Shown in pieces: positions 13,636-20,412 of a stretch of 20,414 nt of DNA. Position numbers and translations under genes: made by a program. Source of the stretch: GCA-003244245 sp036501085 (GTDB taxonomy: Bacteria; Actinomycetota; Actinomycetes; Mycobacteriales; Pseudonocardiaceae); contig DASYAZ010000050.1 in NCBI GenBank assembly GCA_036501085.1, forward strand, positions 1-20,414. The letters are read 5' to 3'. Positions within the stretch are counted from its first letter, which is position 1, and each line of letters starts with the position of its first letter. The notes under the pieces were generated by a model. The model was not told the origin of the DNA. It saw only the letters and a program-made list of their open reading frames with translations, and made no database searches.

Positions 13636-14660
13636 ATGTCTGGGCGGGCCGGGCCGCGGCGGCCGAACGCGCGGTGCACACCCGGCACCTGCACTGGCTG
13701 TGGGGACTTCCGGGTGCCCGGCTGGGCGGCATCGACTGGCCCCCCGGGCGCTCGCTGCGCTGGCACTACTGGTGGCAGGCGCACCTGCTGGACTGCACCC
13801 TCGACGCCTACCAGCGCGCACCGGTGCAATGGCGGCGCCAGACCATCGCGGAGCTGGTGCGGGGAGTGCGGATGCGCAACCTGACCGGCTGGGTCAACAA
13901 CTACTACGACGACATCGCCTGGCTCGGGCTGGCCTTGCAGCGCAGCGCCGCGCTCGCGGAGATCCGCCGGCGCGGTGCCGAGCAGGCGATCATGCGCCGG
14001 TTGCGGTTCGGCCGGGGCCCCGGCGGCGGGATGTGGTGGCGGGTCGGTGACGATTTCGTCAACGTCCCGGCCACCGGTCCCGCCGCGATCTTCTACGCTC
14101 GGCGCGGCAACCTGGGTATCGCCGCGTCCCTGGTGGACTGGATCCTGGCGCACCTGATCGACCCGGAAACCGGCCTGGTCTTCGACGGGGCGCGGGTGAA
14201 CCCCGACGGGTCGGTGCGCACCATCGAGCGGGACCACTACACCTACTGCCAGGGGGTACTGCTCGGGGCGTGCCTGGAGCTCGGCATCGCGACCGGGACG
14301 CCGCGCTGGTGGCACCAGGCCGAGGCGACGGTGCACGCGGTCGCCGGGCACCTCAGCGAGGGCGGCGTGCTGCGCGGGCACGGCGGGGGAGACGGCGGGC
14401 TGTTCGCCGGTATCCTGGCCCGCTACCTGGCGCTGGCCGCGACCACGTCGGGATTCCCCGCCGCGCCGGTCGCCGCGCGCCTGGTCCTGGATTCCGCCGA
14501 AGCCGCCTGGCAGCACCGCGGCGTGGCCGACGGTGGTCCGGTGTTCGGCCCGCAGTGGTCGGTTCCCGCTCAGCGGCCTGCTCCGGGACTGGCCGAGGGT
14601 GACCTGTCGGTGCAGCTCTCCGGCTGGATGCTGCTGGAGGCCGCTGCCAGGCTGAGGTAG
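13632..14660 (+). CDS. GH76-type glycoside hydrolase (alpha-1,6-mannanase family)
   Basis: The 342-residue protein has the (alpha/alpha)6 features of GH76: WHYWWQAHLLDC (44-55), the paired catalytic aspartates in NNYYDDIAWLGL (D93, D94), GGGMWWR, and the YCQGVLLGACLEL helix. GH76 members cleave alpha-1,6-mannose linkages, for example in mannans or lipomannan-like cell-envelope glycans. The protein resembles mycobacterial GH76 members such as Rv0365c as I recall them. No signal peptide is seen, so it appears to be cytoplasmic. I chose GTG 13632, which overlaps the trmH stop; longer in-frame readings run inside trmH. Its last 91 bases are overlapped by the reductase gene on the other strand. 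Confidence 0.85.
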   Translation: MNVWAGRAAAAERAVHTRHLHWLWGLPGARLGGIDWPPGRSLRWHYWWQAHLLDCTLDAYQRAPVQWRRQTIAELVRGVRMRNLTGWVNNYYDDIAWLGLALQRSAALAEIRRRGAEQAIMRRLRFGRGPGGGMWWRVGDDFVNVPATGPAAIFYARRGNLGIAASLVDWILAHLIDPETGLVFDGARVNPDGSVRTIERDHYTYCQGVLLGACLELGIATGTPRWWHQAEATVHAVAGHLSEGGVLRGHGGGDGGLFAGILARYLALAATTSGFPAAPVAARLVLDSAEAAWQHRGVADGGPVFGPQWSVPAQRPAPGLAEGDLSVQLSGWMLLEAAARLR

Positions 14661-15319
14661 CGCAGCAGGACCACGTCGCCGATCTGCCGAGTCTCCGCGA
14701 GTGTCATCGGATGCACGGGGTTCTGGGGGAACCGAGCGGGATGGACGAAGCGGGGGGCCCCGGCGTCACCGACGAGGAACGGTGCGATCACCAGGTGGAT
14801 CTCGTCCACCAGCCCGGCCTGGAGGAACTGGGTGTGCATGGTGGCACCGCCCTCCACCATCAGGCGCTCGACCTTGCGTCCGGCGAGATCGTCGAGCACG
14901 GCACGGAGATCGATCGGGTCGCCGGCGCCGACCACGGTCCCGGAATCGCCAAGCGTCGTACCCAGCGCCGCCGCCACGGGATCACGGGTGTAGACGAGCT
15001 TCTCGCTGTCACCAGCGGAGAAGAACCGCGCCGTGACGTCCAGATCGCCGCCCCCGGTCACCGTCACTTTGATCGGATGCGCTGCCAGGCCCCGCCGTAT
15101 CCGTTCCTGCTGGCGCGCCGCGGAGCGGATGAGCAACCGGGGATTGTCCCGCCGGATCGTGTTCGCCCCCACCAGGATGGCATCGACGCCGGCACGTACC
15201 TCATCAACCCGATCGAAATCCTCGTCGTTGGACAGCATCAACCGTGCGTCGCTCGCATCGTCGATGTACCCGTCGACGGACATCGCCACCGACAGCAACA
15301 CATACGGACGTGACACCAC
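14570..15319 (-). CDS. RibD C-terminal domain / DHFR-like reductase
   Basis: The 249-residue protein has the dihydrofolate-reductase fold of the RibD C-terminal domain: SVAMSVDGYID (10-20), ILVGANTIRRDNPRL, and the NADPH-binding VEGGATMHTQFL. Family members reduce the ribosyl group of the riboflavin precursor or act on related pterin-like substrates. There is no deaminase domain and no other rib gene nearby, so the substrate is open. The start is GTG 15319, followed by another GTG. The conserved fold ends around LLRYLS. The last 26 or so residues (rich in Ser, Ala and Pro) are encoded antisense to the GH76 3' end, so they are probably a read-through extension. Confidence 0.82.
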   Translation of the reverse strand: MVSRPYVLLSVAMSVDGYIDDASDARLMLSNDEDFDRVDEVRAGVDAILVGANTIRRDNPRLLIRSAARQQERIRRGLAAHPIKVTVTGGGDLDVTARFFSAGDSEKLVYTRDPVAAALGTTLGDSGTVVGAGDPIDLRAVLDDLAGRKVERLMVEGGATMHTQFLQAGLVDEIHLVIAPFLVGDAGAPRFVHPARFPQNPVHPMTLAETRQIGDVVLLRYLSLAAASSSIQPESCTDRSPSASPGAGR

Positions 15320-15463
15320 GCGACAGATCGTCGCACCCGCACCGGGCCCGCGTGCCGCGAACTCGACGTCACGGACATCCGGTCGCCGGTTGACGTCGGT
15401 GGTGTCCAGTTCACGGCATCGGCATCGATGGAGGCGGCGGCGAGGTGCCCGACCAGGCCGGAC

Positions 15464-15469
15464 TAGGGT
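15464..15469 (+). promoter_or_regulatory. -10 element TAGGGT of leaderless serS
   Basis: TAGGGT ends eight bases before the ATG at 15478, matching the leaderless spacing. It supports the ATG at 15478 over the in-frame GTG at 15445, which lies upstream of this promoter. Confidence 0.55.
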
Positions 15470-15477
15470 GGATGGTC

Positions 15478-16740
15478 ATGATCGACCTCAAGGTGCTGCG
15501 CGAGGACCCCGACCGGGTACGCGCCTCGCAGCGCGTCCGGGGCGAGGACGAGACCCTCGTCGACACGCTGATCGCCGCCGACGAGCGGCGCCGCAAGGCC
15601 GTCGCGGCCGCGGACTCGCTGCGCGCCGACCAGAAGGCACTGGGCAAGCAGGTCGGCCGGGCCGGTGGCGCCGAGCGGGACGAGTTGCTCACCCACGCCA
15701 AGCGGCTCGCCGCGGAGGTCAAGCTCGCGGAGGCGGAGCAGGCGGGCGCGGAGCAGGCCCTGGACGCCGCGCACCGTGCGGTGCCCAACCTGGTCATCGA
15801 GGGGGTGCCGGCCGGCGGGGAGGACGACTACGCCCTGCTCAAGCACGTCGGGGTGCCTCCGGAGCTGGATTTCGACCCGCGCGATCACCTCGAGCTGGGT
15901 ACGGCGCTGGGTCTGTTCGACACCGAGCGGGGCGCGAAGGTCTCCGGGGCCCGGTTCTACTTCCTCACCGGGCTGGGCGCGCAACTCCAGCTCGGGTTGC
16001 TGCAGCTCGCCGCGTCGCAGGCGATCGCCGCCGGGTTCACCTTGATGATCCCGCCGGTGCTGGTCCGCCCGGAGATCATGGAAGGTACCGGGTTTCTCGG
16101 CGCGCACGCCGCGGAGGTGTACCGGCTGCGCGAGGACGACCTCTACCTGGTGGGGACTTCCGAGGTGCCCCTGGCCGGGTACCACGCCGGGGAGATCATC
16201 GATCTGTCCGGCGGGCCGCTGCGCTACGCCGGCTGGTCATCGTGCTTTCGCCGGGAAGCCGGTTCCTACGGCAAGGACACCCGGGGCATCATCCGGGTGC
16301 ACCAGTTCGACAAGGTCGAGATGTTCGTCTATTGCCGCCCCGAGGACGCTGAGGCCGAGCACGAACGGCTGCTGGCCTGGGAGGAGCAGATGCTGGCCGC
16401 GATCGAGGTGCCCTACCGGGTCATCGACGTCGCCGCCGGAGATCTGGGCAGCTCAGCAGCCCGCAAGTTCGACTGCGAGGCCTGGCTGCCCCCCAGCCGG
16501 ACCTTCCGGGAGCTCACCTCCACCTCCAACTGCACCACGTTCCAAGCCCGCCGGTTGGGTACCCGGTACCGGGACGCCGACGGCCGCCCGCGGATCGCCG
16601 CCACCCTCAACGGCACGCTGGCCACCACCCGGTGGATCGTCGCCATCCTGGAGAACCATCAGCAACCCGACGGCTCCGTGCGGGTACCCCAAGCGCTCCA
16701 GCCCTCCATAGGCGGTGTCGAGCTCATCACTCCCAGCTGA
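15478..16740 (+). CDS. serS: Seryl-tRNA synthetase
   Basis: The 420-residue cytoplasmic class II synthetase charges tRNA-Ser (and tRNA-Sec where present). The N-terminus MIDLKVLREDPDRVR begins the helical arm, a coiled coil over about residues 30-105 that contacts the tRNA long variable arm. The catalytic core has motif 2 around CFRREAGSYG (F257, R258-E260) and motif 3 in the segment starting at NGTLATTRW. The start at ATG 15478 fits the family exactly. No Shine-Dalgarno precedes it, but a TAGGGT does. The sequence is complete and ends just before a hairpin. Confidence 0.97.
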   Translation: MIDLKVLREDPDRVRASQRVRGEDETLVDTLIAADERRRKAVAAADSLRADQKALGKQVGRAGGAERDELLTHAKRLAAEVKLAEAEQAGAEQALDAAHRAVPNLVIEGVPAGGEDDYALLKHVGVPPELDFDPRDHLELGTALGLFDTERGAKVSGARFYFLTGLGAQLQLGLLQLAASQAIAAGFTLMIPPVLVRPEIMEGTGFLGAHAAEVYRLREDDLYLVGTSEVPLAGYHAGEIIDLSGGPLRYAGWSSCFRREAGSYGKDTRGIIRVHQFDKVEMFVYCRPEDAEAEHERLLAWEEQMLAAIEVPYRVIDVAAGDLGSSAARKFDCEAWLPPSRTFRELTSTSNCTTFQARRLGTRYRDADGRPRIAATLNGTLATTRWIVAILENHQQPDGSVRVPQALQPSIGGVELITPS

Positions 16741-16761
16741 CGCCACCTCTCAGCCCCCAAG

Positions 16762-16825
16762 CCCGACATGGAGACATATCGGGGTCTGGGGACCCCGTCC
16801 GGGACCGATATGTCTCCATGTCGGG
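16762..16825. terminator. Perfect 21-bp hairpin after serS (palindromic repeat, copy 2)
   Basis: The arm 16762-16782 pairs perfectly over 21 bp with 16805-16825. Within the connecting stretch GGGGTC (16781-16786) and GACCCC (16791-16796) can form a second small stem that competes with the end of the first. The arms are identical to those after clpB over 21 bases, but the loops differ. It lies 21 bases past the serS stop and just before the promoter of the HAD gene, so it probably terminates serS. Confidence 0.8.
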
Positions 16826-16844
16826 GGCGGGGTGTGCGGGGACG

Positions 16845-16850
16845 TAGGGT
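16845..16850 (+). promoter_or_regulatory. -10 element TAGGGT of leaderless HAD gene
   Basis: TAGGGT ends seven bases before the GTG at 16858. It is identical in sequence to the serS -10 and fixes the start well downstream of the hairpin. Confidence 0.55.
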
Positions 16851-16857
16851 CGGAGAT

Positions 16858-17685
16858 GTGCATAGGCCGCGGTTGGTCGCGTCGGATGTCGATGGCACCC
16901 TGCTCGATCCGATGGATCGGATCTCGTTGCGTACCCGGGCTGCGGTGCACCGGGTGGTGGCCGCGGGGGTGCCCTTCGTACTGGTCACCGGCCGGCCACC
17001 GCGGTGGATCCCGCCCATCGTCGAGCTGCTCGGGCACGCTGGACCAGCGGTGTGCGCCAACGGTGCGGTGCTCTACGACGCGGCGACCGACCGGGTGAGC
17101 CACACGGCGTCGCTCGCACCACTGCAGTTGCGCGACGCCGCCCAGATCGTGGCCGCGGCGTTGCCGGGCTCGAAGTTCGCGGTCGAGCTGCCGACCGGCA
17201 GCGCCGCGGTGAACGGGGCGGAGCAGTTCCTCGCCGAGCCGGGCTACACCCATCCCTGGCCCGGCGCGGACTCCGCGGACGCACCGCGCGACCTGCTGCT
17301 GGCCCGGCCCGCGATCAAGCTGCTGGTCAGCCAGCCCGCGGCGACCAGTGAGGTGATGGCCGCCGCGGTCAGCGAGCTGCTGAGCGCCGGGCTGCGGGAG
17401 GCTTGGCTGGACGTCACCTACTCCACCAGCCTCGGCCTGATCGAGATCTCCGCCCCCGGGGTCACCAAGGGCACCGGACTGGCCCGGCTCGCCGGTGGAT
17501 TGGGGATCGCAGCCTCTGACGTGCTGGCGGTAGGCGATATGCCCAACGATCTGCCGATGCTGCGCTGGGCAGGCCACGGGGTAGCCATGGCCAACGCCCA
17601 TCCCACGGTCCTCGAGGCGGCAGACGAGATTACAGCGCGTAACTCCGAAGACGGTCTGGCCCTCATCCTGGAGAGATGGTTCTGA
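16858..17685 (+). CDS. Cof-type HAD-IIB phosphatase
   Basis: The 275-residue protein is a haloacid dehalogenase-superfamily phosphatase with a type IIB cap. Motif I is ASDVDGTLLD (nucleophile D10, acid D12), motif II is VTGRP (T44), motif III is K204 in PGVTKGTGL, and motif IV is GDMPND (D227, D231). Such enzymes dephosphorylate sugar phosphates, phosphorylated cofactors or nucleotide intermediates; the substrate is not readable. The GTG at 16858 is used because a TAGGGT lies seven bases before it and the protein then begins right at the first conserved strand. Earlier in-frame starts fall in the hairpin. Confidence 0.92.
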   Translation: MHRPRLVASDVDGTLLDPMDRISLRTRAAVHRVVAAGVPFVLVTGRPPRWIPPIVELLGHAGPAVCANGAVLYDAATDRVSHTASLAPLQLRDAAQIVAAALPGSKFAVELPTGSAAVNGAEQFLAEPGYTHPWPGADSADAPRDLLLARPAIKLLVSQPAATSEVMAAAVSELLSAGLREAWLDVTYSTSLGLIEISAPGVTKGTGLARLAGGLGIAASDVLAVGDMPNDLPMLRWAGHGVAMANAHPTVLEAADEITARNSEDGLALILERWF

Positions 17686-17711
17686 ACTAATTCGGGTCGC
17701 CATACACCATT

Positions 17712-17724
17712 ACTCGAATCGAGT
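17712..17724. promoter_or_regulatory. Palindrome ACTCGA-A-TCGAGT
   Basis: Two 6-bp arms surround a single central base, 27 bases after the HAD stop. It is followed by two GTGTCAC copies (17723-17729 and 17740-17746) flanking the smaller dyad ACGAC-G-GTCGT. Possible operator or weak terminator. Confidence 0.35.
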
Positions 17725-17774
17725 GTCACGACGGTCGTAGTGTCACCGGTTCGGCCGATATATGGCCAGCTCAC

Positions 17775-17792
17775 CCGACCCGATCGGGTCGG
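17775..17792. promoter_or_regulatory. Perfect 18-bp palindrome CCGACCCGATCGGGTCGG
   Basis: This exact dyad between the HAD gene and the ferritin-like operon could be an operator for a dimeric regulator, or a 7-bp stem with a GATC loop ending HAD transcription. Its perfect symmetry favours a protein-binding site. Confidence 0.45.
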
Positions 17793-17908
17793 CAAGATCG
17801 TGAGTATGCTCCCCTCCCCGAACTCTCACACCGGCCGGAACCGTGATCCGATTGTGACCGGAGCGTGTCGAACTTGTCCGGGTGAGTAGTCGAAGGTTGG
17901 CTGCTCGC

Positions 17909-17933
17909 TCACACATCAAGTGACATTGTGTGA
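17909..17933. promoter_or_regulatory. Inverted repeat TCACACA-N11-TGTGTGA before the ferritin-like operon
   Basis: Perfect 7-bp arms 11 bases apart lie 20 bases upstream of the ribosome-binding site of the first ferritin-like gene. The spacing suits an operator of a dimeric regulator near the transcription start. No -10/-35 pair could be assigned with confidence in this leader. Confidence 0.45.
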
Positions 17934-17964
17934 TCGGGAAATCCACCACATGCTGGGAGGGTAC

Positions 17965-18699
17965 GTGCAGAACAAGATCGATGAAGGCAGGTCCCGAGCG
18001 TTCCTGGAAGAATCCGATGATCTGCAGCCCGGCGCCGAGCGCGGCGCCCGCTGGGGTTCCGCCGCCGCAGTCGCTGGTGCGGCCGGAGCCGCGACGCTGC
18101 TGGCGAGTGGGACAGCCTGGGCGGCCGGTGACGATGTGTCGGCCCTGCAGACCGCGGCCGGCCTGGAGAATCTCGCGGTGCTGACCTACCAGACCGCGTT
18201 GACCCAACCTGCCATCGGCGGAGACTCGGCCAATGCTCTGGTCAAGGCATTCGCCACGAAGACGATGGGCCAGCACAGCGAGCATGCGCAGGCGTTCAAC
18301 GCCGCTGCACAGCGCCTGGGCGGCAAACCCCAGACCGGCTCGGATCCCAAGTACGCGGAAGTGGTCAAGCAAGCGGTGCCCAAGATCAAGGGCCCGAATG
18401 ACGTGGTCGCGCTGGCGATCACGCTGGAGGACGTGGCGGCCCAGACCTACGTCAAGTACGTCGGCCTGGTCTCCACTCCGGAGCTGCGCCAGCTGTTCGC
18501 CAGCGTGGCCGGGGTGCAATCCCAGCACAAAGCGATCCTGCTGGCGGTTCAGGCGCTGCTCAAGGACAACGCACCGCAGCTGATCGCACTCCCGCCGGAT
18601 GCGGCGAAGCTTCCTGCCACGGCGGGGAGCGTGGGCATTCCCGACTCGTTCTACCCGACCACGATGGCCGCTCCGGTCGAGGAAGGAGCCATCCGATGA
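17965..18699 (+). CDS. Exported Ferritin_2-type protein, paralogue 1
   Basis: The 244-residue protein has a 30-residue polar N-terminus, a hydrophobic segment (31-54) ending in a signal-peptidase-like TAWA/AGDD, and then a four-helix ferritin-like domain (about 58-200). No twin arginine is present, so Sec export or an uncleaved anchor is likely. Candidate diiron ligands are E68 (GLENLAV), H104/E106/H107 (MGQHSEH), E155 (LEDVAAQTY) and H188. The usual last ExxH motif reads QSQH (Q185), so one acidic ligand is missing. GTG 17965 is chosen because GGGAGGG sits five bases before it; the ATG at 17950 has no such site. It ends at ATGA, overlapping paralogue 2. Function unknown. Confidence 0.8.
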   Translation: MQNKIDEGRSRAFLEESDDLQPGAERGARWGSAAAVAGAAGAATLLASGTAWAAGDDVSALQTAAGLENLAVLTYQTALTQPAIGGDSANALVKAFATKTMGQHSEHAQAFNAAAQRLGGKPQTGSDPKYAEVVKQAVPKIKGPNDVVALAITLEDVAAQTYVKYVGLVSTPELRQLFASVAGVQSQHKAILLAVQALLKDNAPQLIALPPDAAKLPATAGSVGIPDSFYPTTMAAPVEEGAIR

Positions 18700-19514
18700 G
18701 CAACATCTTCGGCTCCCGCGCCAAGCGCGGGGAGATGGCGATCAGCGAGCGTGAGCTCTCCCAGATGACTCGGGAACTCGAGGAGCTGCACGAATCGACG
18801 TTTCCCCAGGTGCGTAAGACCCTCGAGGAGCTGACCACCAGCCTGGGTCATGTCGTGCGCCAGCCCTCCACCCGGCGCGGCTTCTTCCTGGGCGCTGCCG
18901 GTGCGGCGGCACTGGGAGCGGCCGCTGCCTGCTCCGGGGGCTCGTCGAGCTCGAGCGCGCCGGCCGCCCCGCCCCCGCCGGCCGCGCCGCCCCCGCCGGC
19001 CGAGACCTACACCGGAGATCTCAAGGTGGTCGCACTGGCCACCGCGCTGGAGAACCTGGCTGTCACGGCCTATGGCACGGCCCTGAAGAAGGCCGGCGCC
19101 GGTGAGCTGGGCACCGTGCCGCCGGCAGTGGCCACCTTCGTGCAAACCGCGATGAAGCAGCACACCGACCATGCGCAGGCCTGGAACGCGGTGCTGTCCA
19201 AAGCCGGCAAGCCGACGATCAACGACGCGCCACTGTCGATCACCCAGGATCAGGTGTCCATGCTGACCAAGGCCAAGTCGGTGACCGACGTGGCCAAGCT
19301 CGCGCTCAACCTGGAGGACATCGCCGCGCAGACCTACACCTTCGCCACCGCGAACGTGTCCGATGCCGGCGGGATCATGACTGCGGCCACCATCCAACCG
19401 GTGGAGACCATGCACGCCGCGATCCTGAATTTCGTCCTGGGCCAGTACCCGATCCCGGATTCGTTCATCGGGATCAGCAAGACGCTCAAACCCGACACCC
19501 TGACAGTGAAGTGA
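18696..19514 (+). CDS. Tat-exported lipoprotein with Ferritin_2 domain, paralogue 2
   Basis: The 272-residue protein carries a twin-arginine signal STRRGFFLGAAG (R60, R61) and a lipobox ending at C79, so it should be folded in the cytoplasm, exported by Tat and lipid-anchored outside. A Ser/Ala/Pro linker with a duplicated APPPPA follows. The ferritin-like domain (about 105-250) has E119 (ALENLAV), H156/D158/H159 (KQHTDH), E207 (LEDIAAQTY) and a complete ExxH (E237, H240), a plausible diiron set. The first 58 residues, before the Tat motif, form an unusually long, charged and probably helical region. It starts in the ATGA overlap with paralogue 1 and lies four bases before the cupredoxin gene. 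Catalytic role unknown: metal storage, oxidase or stress protection are options. Confidence 0.83.
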   Translation: MSNIFGSRAKRGEMAISERELSQMTRELEELHESTFPQVRKTLEELTTSLGHVVRQPSTRRGFFLGAAGAAALGAAAACSGGSSSSSAPAAPPPPAAPPPPAETYTGDLKVVALATALENLAVTAYGTALKKAGAGELGTVPPAVATFVQTAMKQHTDHAQAWNAVLSKAGKPTINDAPLSITQDQVSMLTKAKSVTDVAKLALNLEDIAAQTYTFATANVSDAGGIMTAATIQPVETMHAAILNFVLGQYPIPDSFIGISKTLKPDTLTVK

Positions 19515-19518
19515 TCCT

Positions 19519-19935
19519 ATGACGACCCGACCCGCCGTGAACCGGTTTCGCCCGGCCACGATCCTGCTCGCCTTGATCGTCGCTGTCCTGGGACTCGTGG
19601 TGGGTTGCGGTGGGGGTGCCGGCAGCAGTGCGGGCGGGGGCAGTGGCTCGGCTGCTGCCCCCGCCGCGCCCGGCGAGCCCACCTCGTCCAATACCATTGT
19701 GATCAAGGACTTCTCGTACACCCCGGCGTCGTTGACGGTCGCCCCGGGAACGAAGATCACCGTGGTGAACCAGGATCAGGCGCCGCATACTGTCACCGCC
19801 AACGACAAGTCCTTCGATTCGAGCACGATCGAGGGTGGTGCGCGCGGTGAGTTCACCGCACCCACCAAGCCGGGTACGTACCCCTATATCTGCACCATCC
19901 ACCAGTACATGACCGGCACTCTGATCGTGAAGTGA
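19519..19935 (+). CDS. Lipoprotein cupredoxin (plastocyanin-like)
   Basis: The 138-residue protein has a lipoprotein signal peptide with a hydrophobic core at 14-28 and lipobox VVGC (C30), then a Gly/Ser/Ala linker and a single cupredoxin domain (about 57-138). All four type 1 copper ligands are present: H90 (APHT), C125, H128 and M131 (ICTIHQYM). It should be an extracytoplasmic one-electron carrier or copper-binding protein. It lies four bases after the second ferritin-like gene and overlaps the next gene by GTGA, so it is translated in the same operon and could pass electrons to or from the ferritin-like proteins. Confidence 0.9.
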   Translation: MTTRPAVNRFRPATILLALIVAVLGLVVGCGGGAGSSAGGGSGSAAAPAAPGEPTSSNTIVIKDFSYTPASLTVAPGTKITVVNQDQAPHTVTANDKSFDSSTIEGGARGEFTAPTKPGTYPYICTIHQYMTGTLIVK

Positions 19936-20372
19936 TCTTGCCGTTGCTCACCGCGCTCTCCGGGCGGAGCCATCCCCGCTCGGCCGGGGAGTTCGGCGCC
20001 CGGTTGGTGGGCGCGGCTGGGCTGATCTATGACGCTTACGCGCACCTGGATCTCGCGGCAAGCGTCGACGCGAACATCGCCACGGTCAGCCAGGGGTTGC
20101 TCTTTCGCGTCGAAGCGATACTGGCCAGTGTCGCGGCGCTACTGGTGCTGATCTCCCGCCGCCGGTCCGTCCTGGTCCTGGTTGCGCTGGTGGCGGCCAG
20201 CGCGCTGGGAGCGGTGCTGCTCTACCGCTACCTGGACGTGGGGAGCCTCGGCCCGCTGCCGAACATGTACGAGCCCGTCTGGTACCCGGAGAAGGCCTAC
20301 AGCGCGCTCGCTGAGGGTGGTGCCTTGCTCGCGGTGGGGTACCTGCTCTTCTCCCGATATCAGAAACGCTGA
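19932..20372 (+). CDS. Small polytopic membrane protein of the ferritin/cupredoxin operon
   Basis: The 146-residue protein has hydrophobic segments at about 24-43, 54-75, 79-99 and 125-141, giving three or four membrane spans. Conserved-looking polar residues within the first span (YDAYAHLD, H38) and acidic E61 in the second could bind a cofactor or ion. No family is recognised. The start is GTG 19932, overlapping the cupredoxin stop (GTGA). Its place as the last gene of the operon suggests a membrane partner or anchor for the lipoproteins. Confidence 0.75.
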   Translation: MILPLLTALSGRSHPRSAGEFGARLVGAAGLIYDAYAHLDLAASVDANIATVSQGLLFRVEAILASVAALLVLISRRRSVLVLVALVAASALGAVLLYRYLDVGSLGPLPNMYEPVWYPEKAYSALAEGGALLAVGYLLFSRYQKR

Positions 20373-20373
20373 A

Positions 20374-20412
20374 GTGGTGTGGGCCCGATTTGCCACATCG
20401 GGTCCACACCAC
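20374..20412. terminator. 16-bp hairpin after the ferritin-like operon
   Basis: GTGGTGTGGGCCCGAT (20374-20389) pairs with 20397-20412 over 16 positions, one being a G-T pair, with a seven-base loop. It begins two bases after the operon stop codon, a typical intrinsic terminator position. The window ends before any T-tract could be checked. Confidence 0.7.

Noticed and set aside
15033..16352. 439-codon plus-strand frame overlapping reductase and serS
   Set aside because: Out of frame with serS; Arg-, Ala- and Gly-rich shadow.
16768..16857. Upstream ATG for the HAD phosphatase
   Set aside because: It lies inside the serS terminator hairpin; the TAGGGT-N7-GTG start fits better.
17920..17964. 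Upstream start codons for the first ferritin-like gene
   Set aside because: They overlap the inverted repeat TCACACA/TGTGTGA or lack a ribosome-binding site, while GTG 17965 has GGGAGGG five bases before it.
18955..19005. GC-rich short direct repeats in the second ferritin-like gene
   Set aside because: They encode a duplicated APPPPA linker after the lipobox; ordinary for lipoproteins and not a CRISPR or mobile repeat.
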